A stretch of 64,000 nucleotides of DNA, from positions 262,503,731-262,567,730 of the forward strand of contig CM060912.1 of the NCBI GenBank assembly GCA_030737875.1. Direction: 5' to 3'. The stretch is from Allium sativum (Eukaryota > Streptophyta > Magnoliopsida > Asparagales > Amaryllidaceae). Position numbers and translations under genes: made by a program. Positions 48,420-58,545 of the stretch are shown piece after piece. Positions within the stretch are counted from its first letter, which is position 1. Each line of letters opens with the position of its first letter. Below the pieces are notes generated by a model. The model saw nothing but the letters and a program-made list of their open reading frames with translations, did no database searches and was not told where the DNA came from.

Positions 48420-50045
48420 CACATACTCGGGTAGCTCTCCTCGTCTAACCCGTTCCTCAATCAAATCTCACAAATGCCTGCAGTCATTCGTGTCATGACC
48501 GTCCATGTCATGGAATATGCAATGTTTTTCGGAATCACGTTCCCTTTGCGATGGCTCCCTCTTGGGAGGCTTTGGATAGGAGATAGTTCCATTTGTGTCC
48601 ATGTAGATGTCAAATAGTGAAGCACTGAGTTCAATGTACTTTTCATATCTGGGCCCTCTCTGGGGTTGAGTGTTGCGGTCATTCTTGACAACAGCTTTTC
48701 CTTTGTCTTTTCCAGAATCAGAAGGTCCTCCATCCTTAAGCATATTAACATCAAGAATCTTCTTTTCGGAAGTTGCATCTTCCTTATGCAGAAATCTATC
48801 CACTTCAAGGTAAAATTCGCCAAGATCCCGCTATGGGTCTCAGTACAAATACTTTTTGAACTCCGAGATATTCAGAACGCCGGATACTGCTACCATCAAT
48901 ACCATGGACGGTTCGGGTCGATCAACTGATGCTGCTACAACGTTGAATCTTTCCAGAAATGAGTGCAGAGTTTCTCTAGGCCTCTGCTTGATTGTAGTAA
49001 GCGACATGACGTTCTTGGGTCGAGCAATGTGGACCCGAAACAATTCAATGAAGCGGGGGAGCAACTGGTTCGAGTTGTTGATCGATTCGGATTCTAGCTG
49101 CTGAATCCACATAGTAGCTATATCAGTCAAGAAGAGAGGGAAACATTTGGCCATGACATTTTCCGATGCCGATTGAACTACCATATGACGCTTGTAGCAC
49201 ATCAGATGCACGGTAGGATCCGTCCTGCTGTTGTATGGTTCCAGAACTGGAAGTTTGAAATCCGGGGAATTACGAGAATTCCTGATTTCTTGTGTGAACA
49301 TATTGTGATTGATGTCATCCACGTCATTCTAATAAGTTCGGCCTCTCGAGAGGCATTGAATTAAATTAGCAAGCCGATCGCCTTCGAAAATTCATTGCAA
49401 ATGTCCAAGATCCGAGCTGGTGCCCCCAGCATTACCTTCAGAAGTGTGATGGACCGGGAAGGTCATCTGGTTCGGATCAGTAGGAGTCCCAAACTGACTC
49501 AGGTCATGGTGTCCAATTCGAACAGGCCTGTGGGATCCGTCTTGAAGCCGGGTCATTCCAGTGGTCGTTCCCATATTGTCCATTCGAATAGGAGAAGAGG
49601 TTGGCCGAGCATGGCCTGAGTTTCCAATGACGTTTCCATATCTAACAGTAAGTATCGAATCTGTGCGCTATCGAGGGGTATTGCCCCGAAGCTCATCCAT
49701 GCTTCGACCTGCGGCTCGGATCGGTTCTGTAGTTTGGATCGGGTCTGCTCCGATCCAGGGCACTCGAGCCGCAATTAAGGCTGCTCGAGCTTCAGTTGCA
49801 TTATCTCCAACGACTTGTACATTTCCCGGCCTTCCATTCATCCGAGCGAAGAATTTATCCATCATCTCCTATTGTTTTCGGAGGAGATCATCTTGCCTTG
49901 CCATTTGAGCTCTCAGTTCAGTGAGTACGCCATCCATCTCTTCCCTGTTTAAGTATGCAGAAGGGTTTCCATGAGAGGAAGCCTCCTGGCTTGCCTCGTT
50001 TCTCGTGCCTTCATCCTCAACATGGGAAATCTTTCATTTTGCCAT
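48420..50045 (-). pseudogene. gag: Gag of the inverted-LTR Tat-type element
   Basis: Starts at the ATG on 50043-50045 (MAK, then a stop four codons in), 65 bp inside the primer site. N-terminal part with RAQMARQDDLLRK and EMMDKFFARMNG. Gag core at 48840-49322 with DFKLPVLEPYNSRTDPTVHLMCYKRHM, ATMWIQQLE, and TIKQRPRETLHSFLERFN. C-terminal part at 48461-48823 with a CCHC-like YC/HCIFHDMDGHDTNDCRHL knuckle. Broken by a few stops and a shift near 48830, but better kept than the gag at 30250-31960. No protease or RT follows. Confidence 0.85.
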
Positions 50046-50109
50046 CGATCCAATAGCCAAGCAATTCGATTCCTTTCAAGCTAGAAGAAGAATTTATGTC
50101 GTGTGCCCC

Positions 50110-50125
50110 CCTCCCTGGCGCACCA
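50110..50125 (-). other. Primer binding site of the inverted-LTR element
   Basis: TGGTGCGCCAGGGAGG on the minus strand, three bases (AAA) from TGTTAGACC at 50129, the same spacing as the Tat primer site at 32100-32115. tRNA not identified. Confidence 0.65.
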
Positions 50126-50128
50126 AAA

Positions 50129-51159
50129 TGTTAGACCAAAATTTGGTACTAACACCCAAATGTAGTGTGAAGTCCTCAAAATCACATATCACAGAGCATC
50201 GCAAACATGAAATGGCTCGAAACTCCTATCAGATGACTTCTTTTAGGCCCGAAAACATCAATTATGGGGCATTGCCCAGTAACTCTAGTACCTCTCTGAA
50301 TTAGCTTCAGGTACAACTTTCGTTTAGTCAAAACGGACGTACGTTTGGAAGTTACTCCCCTTTCCGTGAACGTACCCAGAACTTGGAAATACATGTATTG
50401 GGATTACTCCACTCTTTCGGATCGGATCGGGTATGGAGGTTCGGTAGGGAAGGACCTGGACCGATGGAATACAAATCTGGCAAACAGTCTTCTGGCACAC
50501 ATCGGATTGGGTCGGGATAGGCCGAACCGACCCGCCTTGGATTCTGCACCGAAATGGATCTCGTCTTCGGATCGAGGACACCGGATAGGATCGGAGGATA
50601 GAGAAACCAAACCAATCCACCTGGACCTATTTTCTGCACACAATATTGACCTATTCTCAAGGAATAACTACCTCTGATTCGCATGGATCACCTTCCACAT
50701 GGCATGGCACGACTTGGAGAGGATTTCTCCACTACTTCCACTACATTTCGGGATTTTAGGGATGCATGCAACGTGACACCCGAACTGGAACCCGCCTATG
50801 GCTATAAATACACCACTTGAAGGCAAATGAAGGGATCTTTGGCTACTCTTACTTTCGACCTCCATTATAACAATGCAAGGGCATTGCGCTTCATTCAAAC
50901 ACCAAATTAACACATGAATAAGGTGTATAAATCATTGTATTCTCATTCCAACACACGGACTATGTGTCTTCTTGTAACTGATTCTTGTAATATGTTAGAA
51001 TAACAATAAGATTATAAAGTGGACGTAGGCTTGGTTTGAGCCGAACCACTATAAAAACTTCATGTGTCTCCTTTATTTACTATTTTCTGCATTCTATGAT
51101 CTGTGATTGTGAGGACTTCACACTGCATTTGGGTGTTAGTGCCAAATTTTGGTATAACA
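50129..51159. repeat. Chimeric 5' LTR: short U5 end plus inverted LTR copy
   Basis: 50129-50195 matches the U5 end of the 3' LTR in the normal orientation (TGTTAGACCAAAATTTGG...). From 50196 to 51159 the sequence is the reverse complement of 46476-47445, ending in TATAACA. The outermost 100 bp of U3 are missing. A plus-strand TATAAATA is at 50803-50810. Confidence 0.88.
50803..50810 (+). promoter_or_regulatory. TATA box in the inverted LTR part, pointing right
   Basis: TATAAATA on the plus strand, mirror image of 46831-46838. It points out of the element, away from gag. Confidence 0.5.
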
Positions 51160-53983
51160 AAAATTTAATTTCAAATGGGCTTGAAATAAGAGCTTGTTTT
51201 AATAAATAAAACAAGGAATCGATTATAAACAATGTTTATAAATTTAGTAAAAGTATTTATCTTAGGATAAATTAAAATACAAGTTCAGGTTATTTATATA
51301 GAAACTAGAAATCATTTTTGAAACCGACATTTGTAATTGAATTTGAGCTTATTAACTATAAAGAAAATTATAAATGAGATTATAGATGTTGGAATAAAAA
51401 TGTCATTTTCTATGAATAATTCTAATTAGAAGTTATAAATGAAATTTGGATTTGAGATAATAAAATCAAATGGATTTGATTATATAAAAAGAAATATTAT
51501 TTACAATTAAAAGTGTATAACGAGATAAAAGCATATGTTTTGCAAATGGAAATATTTATAAAGTGATATCTTAGTAAACCTGAAATAGTAGATTTATTCT
51601 GAAGTTTGGAATATTAATCGAATATAGGATATTCAAAAGAGTGTTATTTATTGAAATTTGATTCCATCGAATTCAGGAAACTATTATTTACTTTCCGTTT
51701 TAATCAAGATTTTATTATTTATTATTTATTTATTCAAATTACTGAATAAAAGTTATATTTTAAATTAAAATATTTCGGAAGTAGGGATTATAACGCTATC
51801 GTTATAATAATTGTTTTCCGTAAAAGGGGCGGATTCTTAAATTGAATCTAAGAGTTCATAAGCGATGTTGGTTAAATATTTGAGTTGTGAACTTTTTCCA
51901 TTTCAAAGTTGAAATTGTTGTTCAGTTAAGGTCTGAGAGGTAATTATACCCCCACTTGATTGACTTCATAATTGACCGTGCAATGGTTAAGGTTCGAGAG
52001 CGGGGATTGGTTATAAATACAGTTGGTTAATAAGTGATTAATGAGTTGACTTCTCGTAATGACATTCTATACAATGTTTATTTAAGTCCATATAAATGGA
52101 ATTTGGAAACGTTTTCCAAATAAAATCAGAGATATTTTATAAATATAGGAATTGAAATGATTTGATTAACAGGAAGTTAAGAAATGGAAATGGGAGACGC
52201 TTTCCAATATTAATAACATATATTTTCTAAATATAGAAAATAAAAATATGTAAAGAGATGGAAATGTTTTCCAACATTAGTAACGCATATTTTCTGGAAA
52301 TATGGAAAATAAAGAGTTTAAATAAATGGGAATGTTTTCCAAGAATTATGAGAGATAATCGAGTTTTTGAAAAATATGGAAGATGGGAAATAGGAAATTT
52401 AGAAATGATAATTTGATAAGAAATTAATTAAAAGGGGTCCAATGTTGCTTGATGGTTGATCGGTTGAATTTCCATTCGGAAATAGGATCATTGGTTGTAT
52501 GGATGTTCCGTTGATAGTTAAATCACCGACTATCAAAGTTTTGATATATTTTATACTTCCATTGTCAATATGGAGAGAACGGTTGGATTTATCATCTGAA
52601 TCTCACTCTGTGTGGGCATAAGCATTACGAATCAACTTATGCCAAAGATGATTGAGGACAGAGTAAGCAAGGGCTGTTTTGTTAATCTTAGGTAGAAATT
52701 GCCCATAATGGATTAATAGAATGGAGCCTTCGGTTTGTCCAATCCCAGGACAACGTATATAGACGAATGTCTGACAGAGTATTTCTAGATTATCACGTAC
52801 ATTGATTTTTACAAATATACCATGTTTGGTGGTAGAGAATTTATTCTCTCATCTTAACACCCAGAGTGTATTTGTGGACATCAATAGTGATTTGGCGGAT
52901 CTGACGATGTGGCATTCAAAGTAAATGATGGCAAGATGTTCTAAAAAGGTAATCATGACCTCAAGCCTCATCAACCGGGAAACGACAGAAATCGGGTAGG
53001 CAGCATGGCCAAATGGGTCATTCCAATTAGTGGTATTATCACCTGATCTAGAGAAATTCCATTTGTTTCTTATTCTATTTGCTGCTGTATGCTTTCGGTA
53101 ATGGTTGCTGATCACAATCGTTGGTGATAATATGCTCGGTACACTCAAGTTAAATGAGGGGCCAGTCATGTGTGGTCGGGTTGCAAAATGTTCGTGTTGA
53201 ACCGAGTGTATTCCTCTCTAGAGATACACTATCGGAAGGTGATCCCTTACCTTGTCATAGTTGGAAACCCATTCTTCAATAAGCGCCCTACGGTTTTTGA
53301 TTTTATATTACATATGGAGCGTGAGATGCAAGCGTTCCGCTAGATTGCTATTTATTTGATTTAGACACTTTTATAATATCATTGGATTTGATATCAACAA
53401 TATTTTTGGTTATCGTAAAGTAAAAACCATCCGTGTTTATGTGTGGATCGGTCTTACGATTATCATTTCTTTTGAAAAGGATTTTTGAAATTTAAACAAA
53501 TGGTTGGAGTTTATCACACTAGTCCCATGACTAACCTAGAGTTTATTTTGTTTTGTTTTACCCTAAACTCTTAGGTGCCCAAATTTGTATGCACAGTCAA
53601 GTAGTCAGGATTTTACAGGTTCGCTTGGTGAAGCTTGAAGTAGGAGGCTTCGTCAGTTAATTATAGACTATCATAATTTCCATTGTGTATTATATTGTAT
53701 CTGGAAATAGGAGTTTAGAAGTGTTCCAGGAATATTTTTGTGCTCTGATGATGGTATGCATATACAAAATAGATTTGTATTTCAAAAACCTATGTTGTTT
53801 AATATATTTTATTCGTTCCGCTATGAGATTTGTGTTCTTCATTTTCTTTTATTCTAACATTTCTTTCTTTCTACTTCTCACCCTCGAACTTCTTTCTGTT
53901 AATGATTCCTATTTCTGTGCAATTAAGTTGGATGTATGGTGTAATTAGTCAACTCAAGGGGTATGGAAATTCAGGCCACTACA

Positions 53984-53988
53984 GGAGC
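53984..53988. repeat. Target site duplication GGAGC, right copy
   Basis: Matches 32648-32652 at the other end of the LARD-type element. Confidence 0.93.
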
Positions 53989-54450
53989 AGTTCAGAAATT
54001 TGGTGTGTAGGTCCTTAAGTCGTTCGATGACCTAACATCCTAGGTCGTGAACGACCTGTCTTGTGTAGTGAGCCCCAAGCAACGATCCTGGATGAACGAC
54101 CTGGCTACCAAAACATTTGAACGATCTAACTAGGTCGTGTGAACGACCTGCCTATCTCTTTAGGTAGTGGAACGACCTAACTGATAACATGCTTGGTTAG
54201 TTAGGTCGTTGAACGACCTAACATTCAAATCGACCTGCCAGCTTTTACGACCCGATATAGAGCATGTGAAAATGACCTAGCTGTCATAACCTGACTGTGA
54301 CGACCTAGTGTTGATGCAAGAAAGACGATCCAAGGGTTGAACGATATGACCTCACGCAACCTGCACGACCTGAGCTTGAGAGTGTGAGGACGACCTAACA
54401 CTTGAACTATATTTATGCACGATATTCGAACATATTTTTATGGGTTAACA
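53989..54450 (-). repeat. 5' LTR of Tat element, U3 part with palindrome array
   Basis: Continues 32119-32652 and ends ATGGGTTAACA at 54450, like the solo LTR end at 12475. Rich in AGGTCGT/ACGACCT: inverted pairs at 54042-54057 (2-base spacer), 54132-54149 (4-base spacer) and 54200-54222 (11-bp arms GTTAGGTCGTT/AACGACCTAAC around one base), plus many single CGACCT copies up to 54395. Confidence 0.8.
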
Positions 54451-55313
54451 ATCGGTATCTTCAATACTCGTATAATTATTCAAAATGGGTCGAAACTCGA
54501 TCTTTCTGAATAGCTAGCGCATCTTTACAAACCATAATTGATATATAGAATATCATGAGTCTCATTCCATTTCGTAATGTTCGTTTACTCAAATCATCCT
54601 TTACATTCGGAATTACTCCCTTAAATCTTATCTAAGATTCAATCTTATCTTTACGTGAAAGCACGTTTATCTTCTTTTAAGCGATTCTTAAACTTTGCTT
54701 CCATTATCATTCGCCTGGGAAAATTCTTTCATTAAATCTTTATAATTTAGATTTCACTTCAGTTTTACTTGGGAAATCATCTTTTGTTTAACTGGGTTAA
54801 AGAATAAATGTTAGTTTAAAGCATCGTTCACGATAAACCCAAAATCATACTTCCATTAGAAATGGAATCTTCACGGAAAATCATATCAGTTCACAAATCG
54901 ATATAATTTCCCGTATCAGACTAATACTATAAGAGGAATAATGACAAAGCCTTTTGAATTTCTTAAATAGTAAAGGTCTTCAACCATAGAGACTCATCTT
55001 GATTATCACTAAATCGTTTTCCATTCAGTTCTAATTAAATTCATTAATTGGAAAACCCAACTTTGGAAAACTCAATAAATCTTAAAACAAAGGTTTAATT
55101 AATCTTAACTAAAAGATTATACCTTTCTAGAATTCCAAACATAACTTCACTTTTAACTGGATTAAAGCAAAATGTTATTGAAGGCACCATTCATGACAGA
55201 CCCAAACTCAATTGATATTAAATATAAGATTTAAACAAAATTTAAATCCACTTATATTCAACTCTAATTCTTGTAATCAACGAATACTCTAAGTTGAATA
55301 ACGATATAACAGT
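54451..55313 (-). repeat. Fragment of the giant-LTR family
   Basis: Similar to about 17000-18018 of the giant solo LTR: same TGGGTT...AACCCA units (54793-54841 and near 55160) and a shared CTTATATTCAAC...AATAACGATATAA block just before 55313. It is the sequence into which the neighbouring Tat-type elements inserted. No coding signal. Confidence 0.7.
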
Positions 55314-56005
55314 TGTTGGATCCAAAAATGGCTCTAACACCCAAACTAGCAATAATTCTAATAAAATGAAATCAAGAAGCAAAGGGAAACACACGATTTA
55401 TAGTGGTTCGGCATTAAAGAGCCTATGCCACTTTCTACTTTTTGAATTGATGATTTGGATATAAGTACACTAATGATTCTCACTCAAATTTGCTCATACA
55501 ACACATAGCTTCACTCAATTCTCTCAAAAATATAGTTTGAAAGATGATGAAATTCGGTTGACAAGAGGGTTTTAATTCTGAATTTGTCAAAAGATCCCTT
55601 CGAATGACCCTTATAGGTGTATTTATAGATGAAATGTCTCCCAGGAGTGGCTCCGGTTCGAGGACACGTGGCAGGCATCCCACGATAGTCGGGTTCGGAT
55701 AGAGAGAAATGATGACAGTGTAACTACATCATGGGCGAACGTGGGGAAATGGTTATCTAACCACTCCGATTTTTCAGGAGTTATGGGGTATACTATAGCT
55801 TCCAACTCGGATCAGATACGTTGAGGATCGGGGGTGCAGATCGGGTTGATCCGAACCGACCCGACTCTGTCTATGCTCCTTCTTTTTCTGCTCTACACTG
55901 TTTTGTCCTGGCCAGCTATCACCGCTCTGATCCGGCCTTTGAGAAAGTGTTTTTCATTAATTGATCTTCTAACTTTGTGTAGCCCGATCACAAAGTGGAC
56001 TAACA
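55314..56005 (-). repeat. 3' LTR of Tat-type element
   Basis: 692 bp from TGTTGGATCC to GGACTAACA. TATAAATA on the minus strand at 55620-55627. Hairpin box arms 55402-55406 and 55428-55432. Polypurine tract follows on the right (56006-56017, CGAGGGGGAAAA on the minus strand). Confidence 0.78.
55620..55627 (-). promoter_or_regulatory. Probable TATA box of this LTR
   Basis: TATAAATA on the minus strand in CATCTATAAATACACC context. Confidence 0.55.
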
Positions 56006-56017
56006 TTTTTCCCCCTC
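56006..56017 (-). promoter_or_regulatory. Polypurine tract of Tat-type element
   Basis: CGAGGGGGAAAA on the minus strand abutting the LTR start TGTTAGTCC. It fixes the element's strand: interior to the right. Confidence 0.78.
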
Positions 56018-56475
56018 GAAGTGCGCTTTTATTGAAGATAAAGTGAGCTTCGAAACTATCTGTCCATTGGTTTCTGAATCAAAACCATTGAATAATCGCT
56101 TCCATTTTCTTGTAGAGTTGTGTTGATTCACCAGGATGTACCTCTTGTTGTCTATATATACACCATGAAATGCACAAGTTGCTTATGTTGTTTAAAGATA
56201 ACTATGAGGACTTTGCTTGAAGTCCAAGTAGTTCTTTCAGGTAAACTCATATAATGCACCTTCTCAAATTCTTTTCTCTTCTTTGAATTCATCTCACACG
56301 CTGAACTGGCATCATTGGATGTGCTTCAGATCGGATTAAGCTTATCCATCCTGGGCCATGTTTCAAATTCCACTGCATAAGCGGGTTGGGTGATCATTCA
56401 TGGGCTTGGTCTCCATATTGAGTGGGTCGGTCTTCAGCATCGGGGGGCCCACGAGAAATACAAAGAGCCCCTTAT
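56018..56475. other. Non-coding stretch before the antisense ORF promoter
   Basis: About 460 bp with no supported ORF. A minus-strand 75-codon frame (56363-56590) overlaps the putative plus-strand promoter and leader and has no features. Confidence 0.5.
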
Positions 56476-56487
56476 TTTCATATATAT
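56476..56487 (+). promoter_or_regulatory. Possible promoter of antisense ORF
   Basis: TTTTCATATATATTTGC followed by a C/T-rich leader and AAACCCTAA (a telo-box-like word common in plant 5' leaders) about 70 bp on. Direction opposite to the LTR promoter. Confidence 0.4.
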
Positions 56488-56599
56488 TTGCAAAATCCCT
56501 CTTCCCCCCTTCATTTGCCTTCGCCTTTTGCTCTGTCAACTCAACGTAAACCCTAATCCCTAAATCTCTAGAACTCCTTTTAACCTTCAAATCAGATTA

Positions 56600-57049
56600 A
56601 TGGGTAAGTCGATTATTCCGATTAAATCCACTTTAATTGATTCCAACTCGAATTTTAGGAGTAATTTGAGTGATTTGAGTTCAATGTTACACCAAGCTCG
56701 ATGTGGTGCCTTCCATCTCCTCGCCGTCGTCGTTGGGGGTCTCACCGCCACCTCGAGGCATTTGCGGAGGAGATTCGACCTGGTGGTGAGCATATCGGTT
56801 TACGGGTGCTGCGCTATGATGGACTTCTCGAAAATGAATGATTCTTTGGAAGGAGATGGGTTCGGTGTTGATGGAGAAATGGAGAAGTTGGAAAAGAAGA
56901 AGAGAAAGAGGAATGGAATCTGTTCGAAATGGGAGGCACAAGAGGGAGGAGAAAGGGATTCATCCAACCGGGTCGGCATGGAAGGTGAAGCATGTGTATG
57001 GAGAAGACAAAGGTTTAGCATAGGCTCTCGGATCGGAACGGATCAATGA
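56600..57049 (+). other. 149-codon ORF in antisense region, function unknown
   Basis: ATG at 56600 just after the TATA-like box and leader described at 56476. The protein begins MGKSIIPIKS and has a charged stretch EKLEKKKRKRN; no domain recognised. Its place, strand and promoter fit the 5' part of a Retand-type antisense ORF, but the minus strand is open in parts too, so it may be an untranslated leader. Confidence 0.3.
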
Positions 57050-57506
57050 AAAGTGTTGGTCTTTAGCATCTCATATGGCTTTATCCGAACCGAGGTGCTT
57101 AGAGTGCTACTTCCCGACCCGAACCGATATGTCCGTAGGACATAAGTTGTTGTTCCGAACCACATGATGCCTTGATTGCTGACCCTAATTCTTTGATTAG
57201 TGGGCATCCGATCCGAACCAATCATACAACCTGAAGCAAAAACACAATTAATTCAATCTAACCGAAATTAAGCATTGTTTGCCAACTCAGGGACAGTTCG
57301 GATAGGCCCCCATAATTATGATCAAGCTTTCATGAATATTACAAGCACTCAACTGCTTTGCCACTTTTCCAGCATTGCGTCTTTATATACTCTTTGTACC
57401 TCTTTAATTCTTGTCACTGCACACACATTGGCACACACATGTATGGGGGACACGGGCAACTTTACTCTAATCCTTGCTATTGTTTCTTCAATAGTACATC
57501 AGATAT

Positions 57507-57654
57507 GACAGAGAGATGCTCATCTAGATTAGCAGAGAGAAGAGAAGTTGTGGGGACATCTGAGGATCCCATCACTGAGGATGTATCTTCTACCTCTGAC
57601 CCGGACTGGGATAGTGAAGGCCCAAATTATGAAATGCGGACTCAGGATAGTTAA
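57507..57654 (+). pseudogene. N-terminal-like piece of antisense ORF
   Basis: MTERCSSRLAERREVV followed by an acidic Ser/Asp-rich tract (SSTSDPDWDSEGPN), ending in TAA at 57652-57654 a few bases before the Tekay-like insertion. A basic SSRLA(E/K)RR start with an acidic tract is what I would expect of the start of plant transposon-like proteins carried antisense in Tat elements; this is inference from composition. Confidence 0.35.
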
Positions 57655-58289
57655 TCATCGTGTATCACCCCATGTCCGTTAATGTCACTCACAAAGGGAA
57701 TGCATTAACTTCCATGAAGCATTATAAGTAAACAAAACAGAATATTACAAGACAGATACGTAAAGTAGTACTTGAAAATTTTATAACTTTATTACAGCAG
57801 AAACAGAAATAAGTTTGATTACATCTTTCCAAAATCACAATAGCAAAACTCAAGTACACAAGTATCAGTCTTATACAAAATCCTTCAGAATGCATGATTT
57901 TAAAGCCATAATCCCCAACATAAACTGCCATGAAAAGATAGAGTCAAAGCCAAGCAATACTTCAAGCACTTCAAGCAGAGAGAACCTGAATCAAGCTCCT
58001 ATTTTTCCACCCTGAGCACCTGGGGGGAGGGGGAACGGAAAGAAAAGGGGCGATAACAAGCAAGATCAGACATAAAGTCTGGCGAGTCCAGTGACTTTCA
58101 TCATATAAACAAATAACAGTATCATGTAATGCAAATAAAGCTGGATGAGAGATAACAGCAACAGGAGTAGCAGGTATGCTTAAGTTAAACAGAAGAAAAC
58201 AAAATGGTATAGACCAAGTTATGCTTCTTACTTATATCTTACTTCTCTGCACTAATACTAGTATAACAGGATTAGGTGTTACCCTAAAG

Positions 58290-58545
58290 TCTAAACTGAA
58301 ACCGAAACAGAATGATCTCTATAGAAACAGAATTCTAGTAATGGGCCTTTACCACCCCAACAGAGAGAGACGGTACAGAAACAGAAGCAGGAACGGAATC
58401 AGAGACGGAAACAGAATAATCCCTATGGAAACAGAATATTAGAATAAGGTGTACACTAGTAATGGGCCTTTACCACCCCAACAGACGGTACCACACAGAA
58501 ACAGACAGGTGTTACCACCCCAACAGAAACAGACGGAACTAAGTG
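58290..58545. repeat. CAGAAACAGA-rich low-complexity repeat with CAGATGGTACC-like units
   Basis: Alternates AAACAGA words with repeats of TAATGGGCCTTTACCACCCC (58339, 58460). Same in the 5' LTR at about 63080-63350, where one unit more (ACAGTACCCCGACAGAAAC) is present. Confidence 0.75.

Larger units (their letters stand above)
46476..51159 (-). mobile_element. Tat-type element with inverted 5' LTR, pol deleted
   Basis: 4684 bp inside the LARD 3' LTR, flanked by AGAAT (46471-46475) and AAAAT (51160-51164), a duplication with one mismatch; the other LARD LTR reads AGAATTTAATTTC uninterrupted. Minus-strand order: inverted/chimeric 5' LTR, primer site, gag, tandem-repeat region, polypurine tract, 3' LTR. 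RT, RNase H and integrase are absent. The first 970 bp and the last 964 bp are inverted repeats, so both ends carry the same U5 end (TGTTA(G/T)ACC). Confidence 0.85.
32653..53983 (+). mobile_element. LARD-type non-autonomous LTR element with about 6 kb LTRs
   Basis: 21,331 bp including two later insertions. 5' LTR 32653-41774 and 3' LTR 43280-53983; without their insertions they are about 5960 and 6015 bp. Between them are only 1505 bp: a tRNA-Met primer site, AT-rich sequence, a hairpin and a polypurine tract. No gag or pol is present in any frame. A perfect GGAGC duplication proves insertion as a unit. The primer site, TGTAACGACC terminus and hairpin by the polypurine tract point to Tekay-type chromoviruses as the likely source of enzymes. 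Large LTRs with a non-coding interior are the definition of LARDs. Confidence 0.9.
43280..53983 (+). repeat. 3' LTR of LARD-type element, interrupted by an inverted-LTR element
   Basis: TGTAACGACC...GGCCACTACA; 10,704 bp, or about 6015 bp without 46476-51164. Contains an AC microsatellite (about 44108-44127) absent from the other copy. Retains the intact TG terminus that the 5' LTR has lost. Confidence 0.9.
24470..54450 (-). mobile_element. Tat-lineage Ty3/gypsy element, decayed and multiply invaded
   Basis: Minus-strand order: 5' LTR (split), primer site TGGCGCCCACC at 32100-32115, gag, protease, RT, RNase H, archaeal-type RNase H, integrase, tandem-repeat 3' region, antisense ORF remnant. 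The second RNase H marks the Tat lineage. The left end is cut at 24470 by the copia element, so the 3' LTR lies beyond the window. The 5' LTR holds the 21.3 kb LARD-type element. Many stops and frameshifts are spread through gag and pol. The element is thus older than the copia and LARD insertions. Confidence 0.88.
55314..57660 (-). mobile_element. Tat-type element, 3' end only (3' LTR and antisense ORF region)
   Basis: Minus-strand element whose 3' LTR is 55314-56005 and whose interior begins at 56006; cut at 57660 by the Tekay-like element, with the rest beyond the window. The 3' LTR shares the TTTATAGTGGTTCGG box with the other Tat-type LTRs. The part after the polypurine tract carries a plus-strand promoter and ORFs, as expected for an antisense additional ORF. 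Confidence 0.7.

Noticed and set aside
46476..51159. Inverted-repeat element considered as a DNA transposon with long terminal inverted repeats (MULE or foldback)
   Set aside because: It has a retroviral-type gag, primer site, polypurine tract and TG/CA LTR ends, with a 5-bp duplication; it is an altered LTR element.
56363..56590. 75-codon minus-strand ORF
   Set aside because: Overlaps the promoter-like and leader sequence of the plus-strand region; no features.
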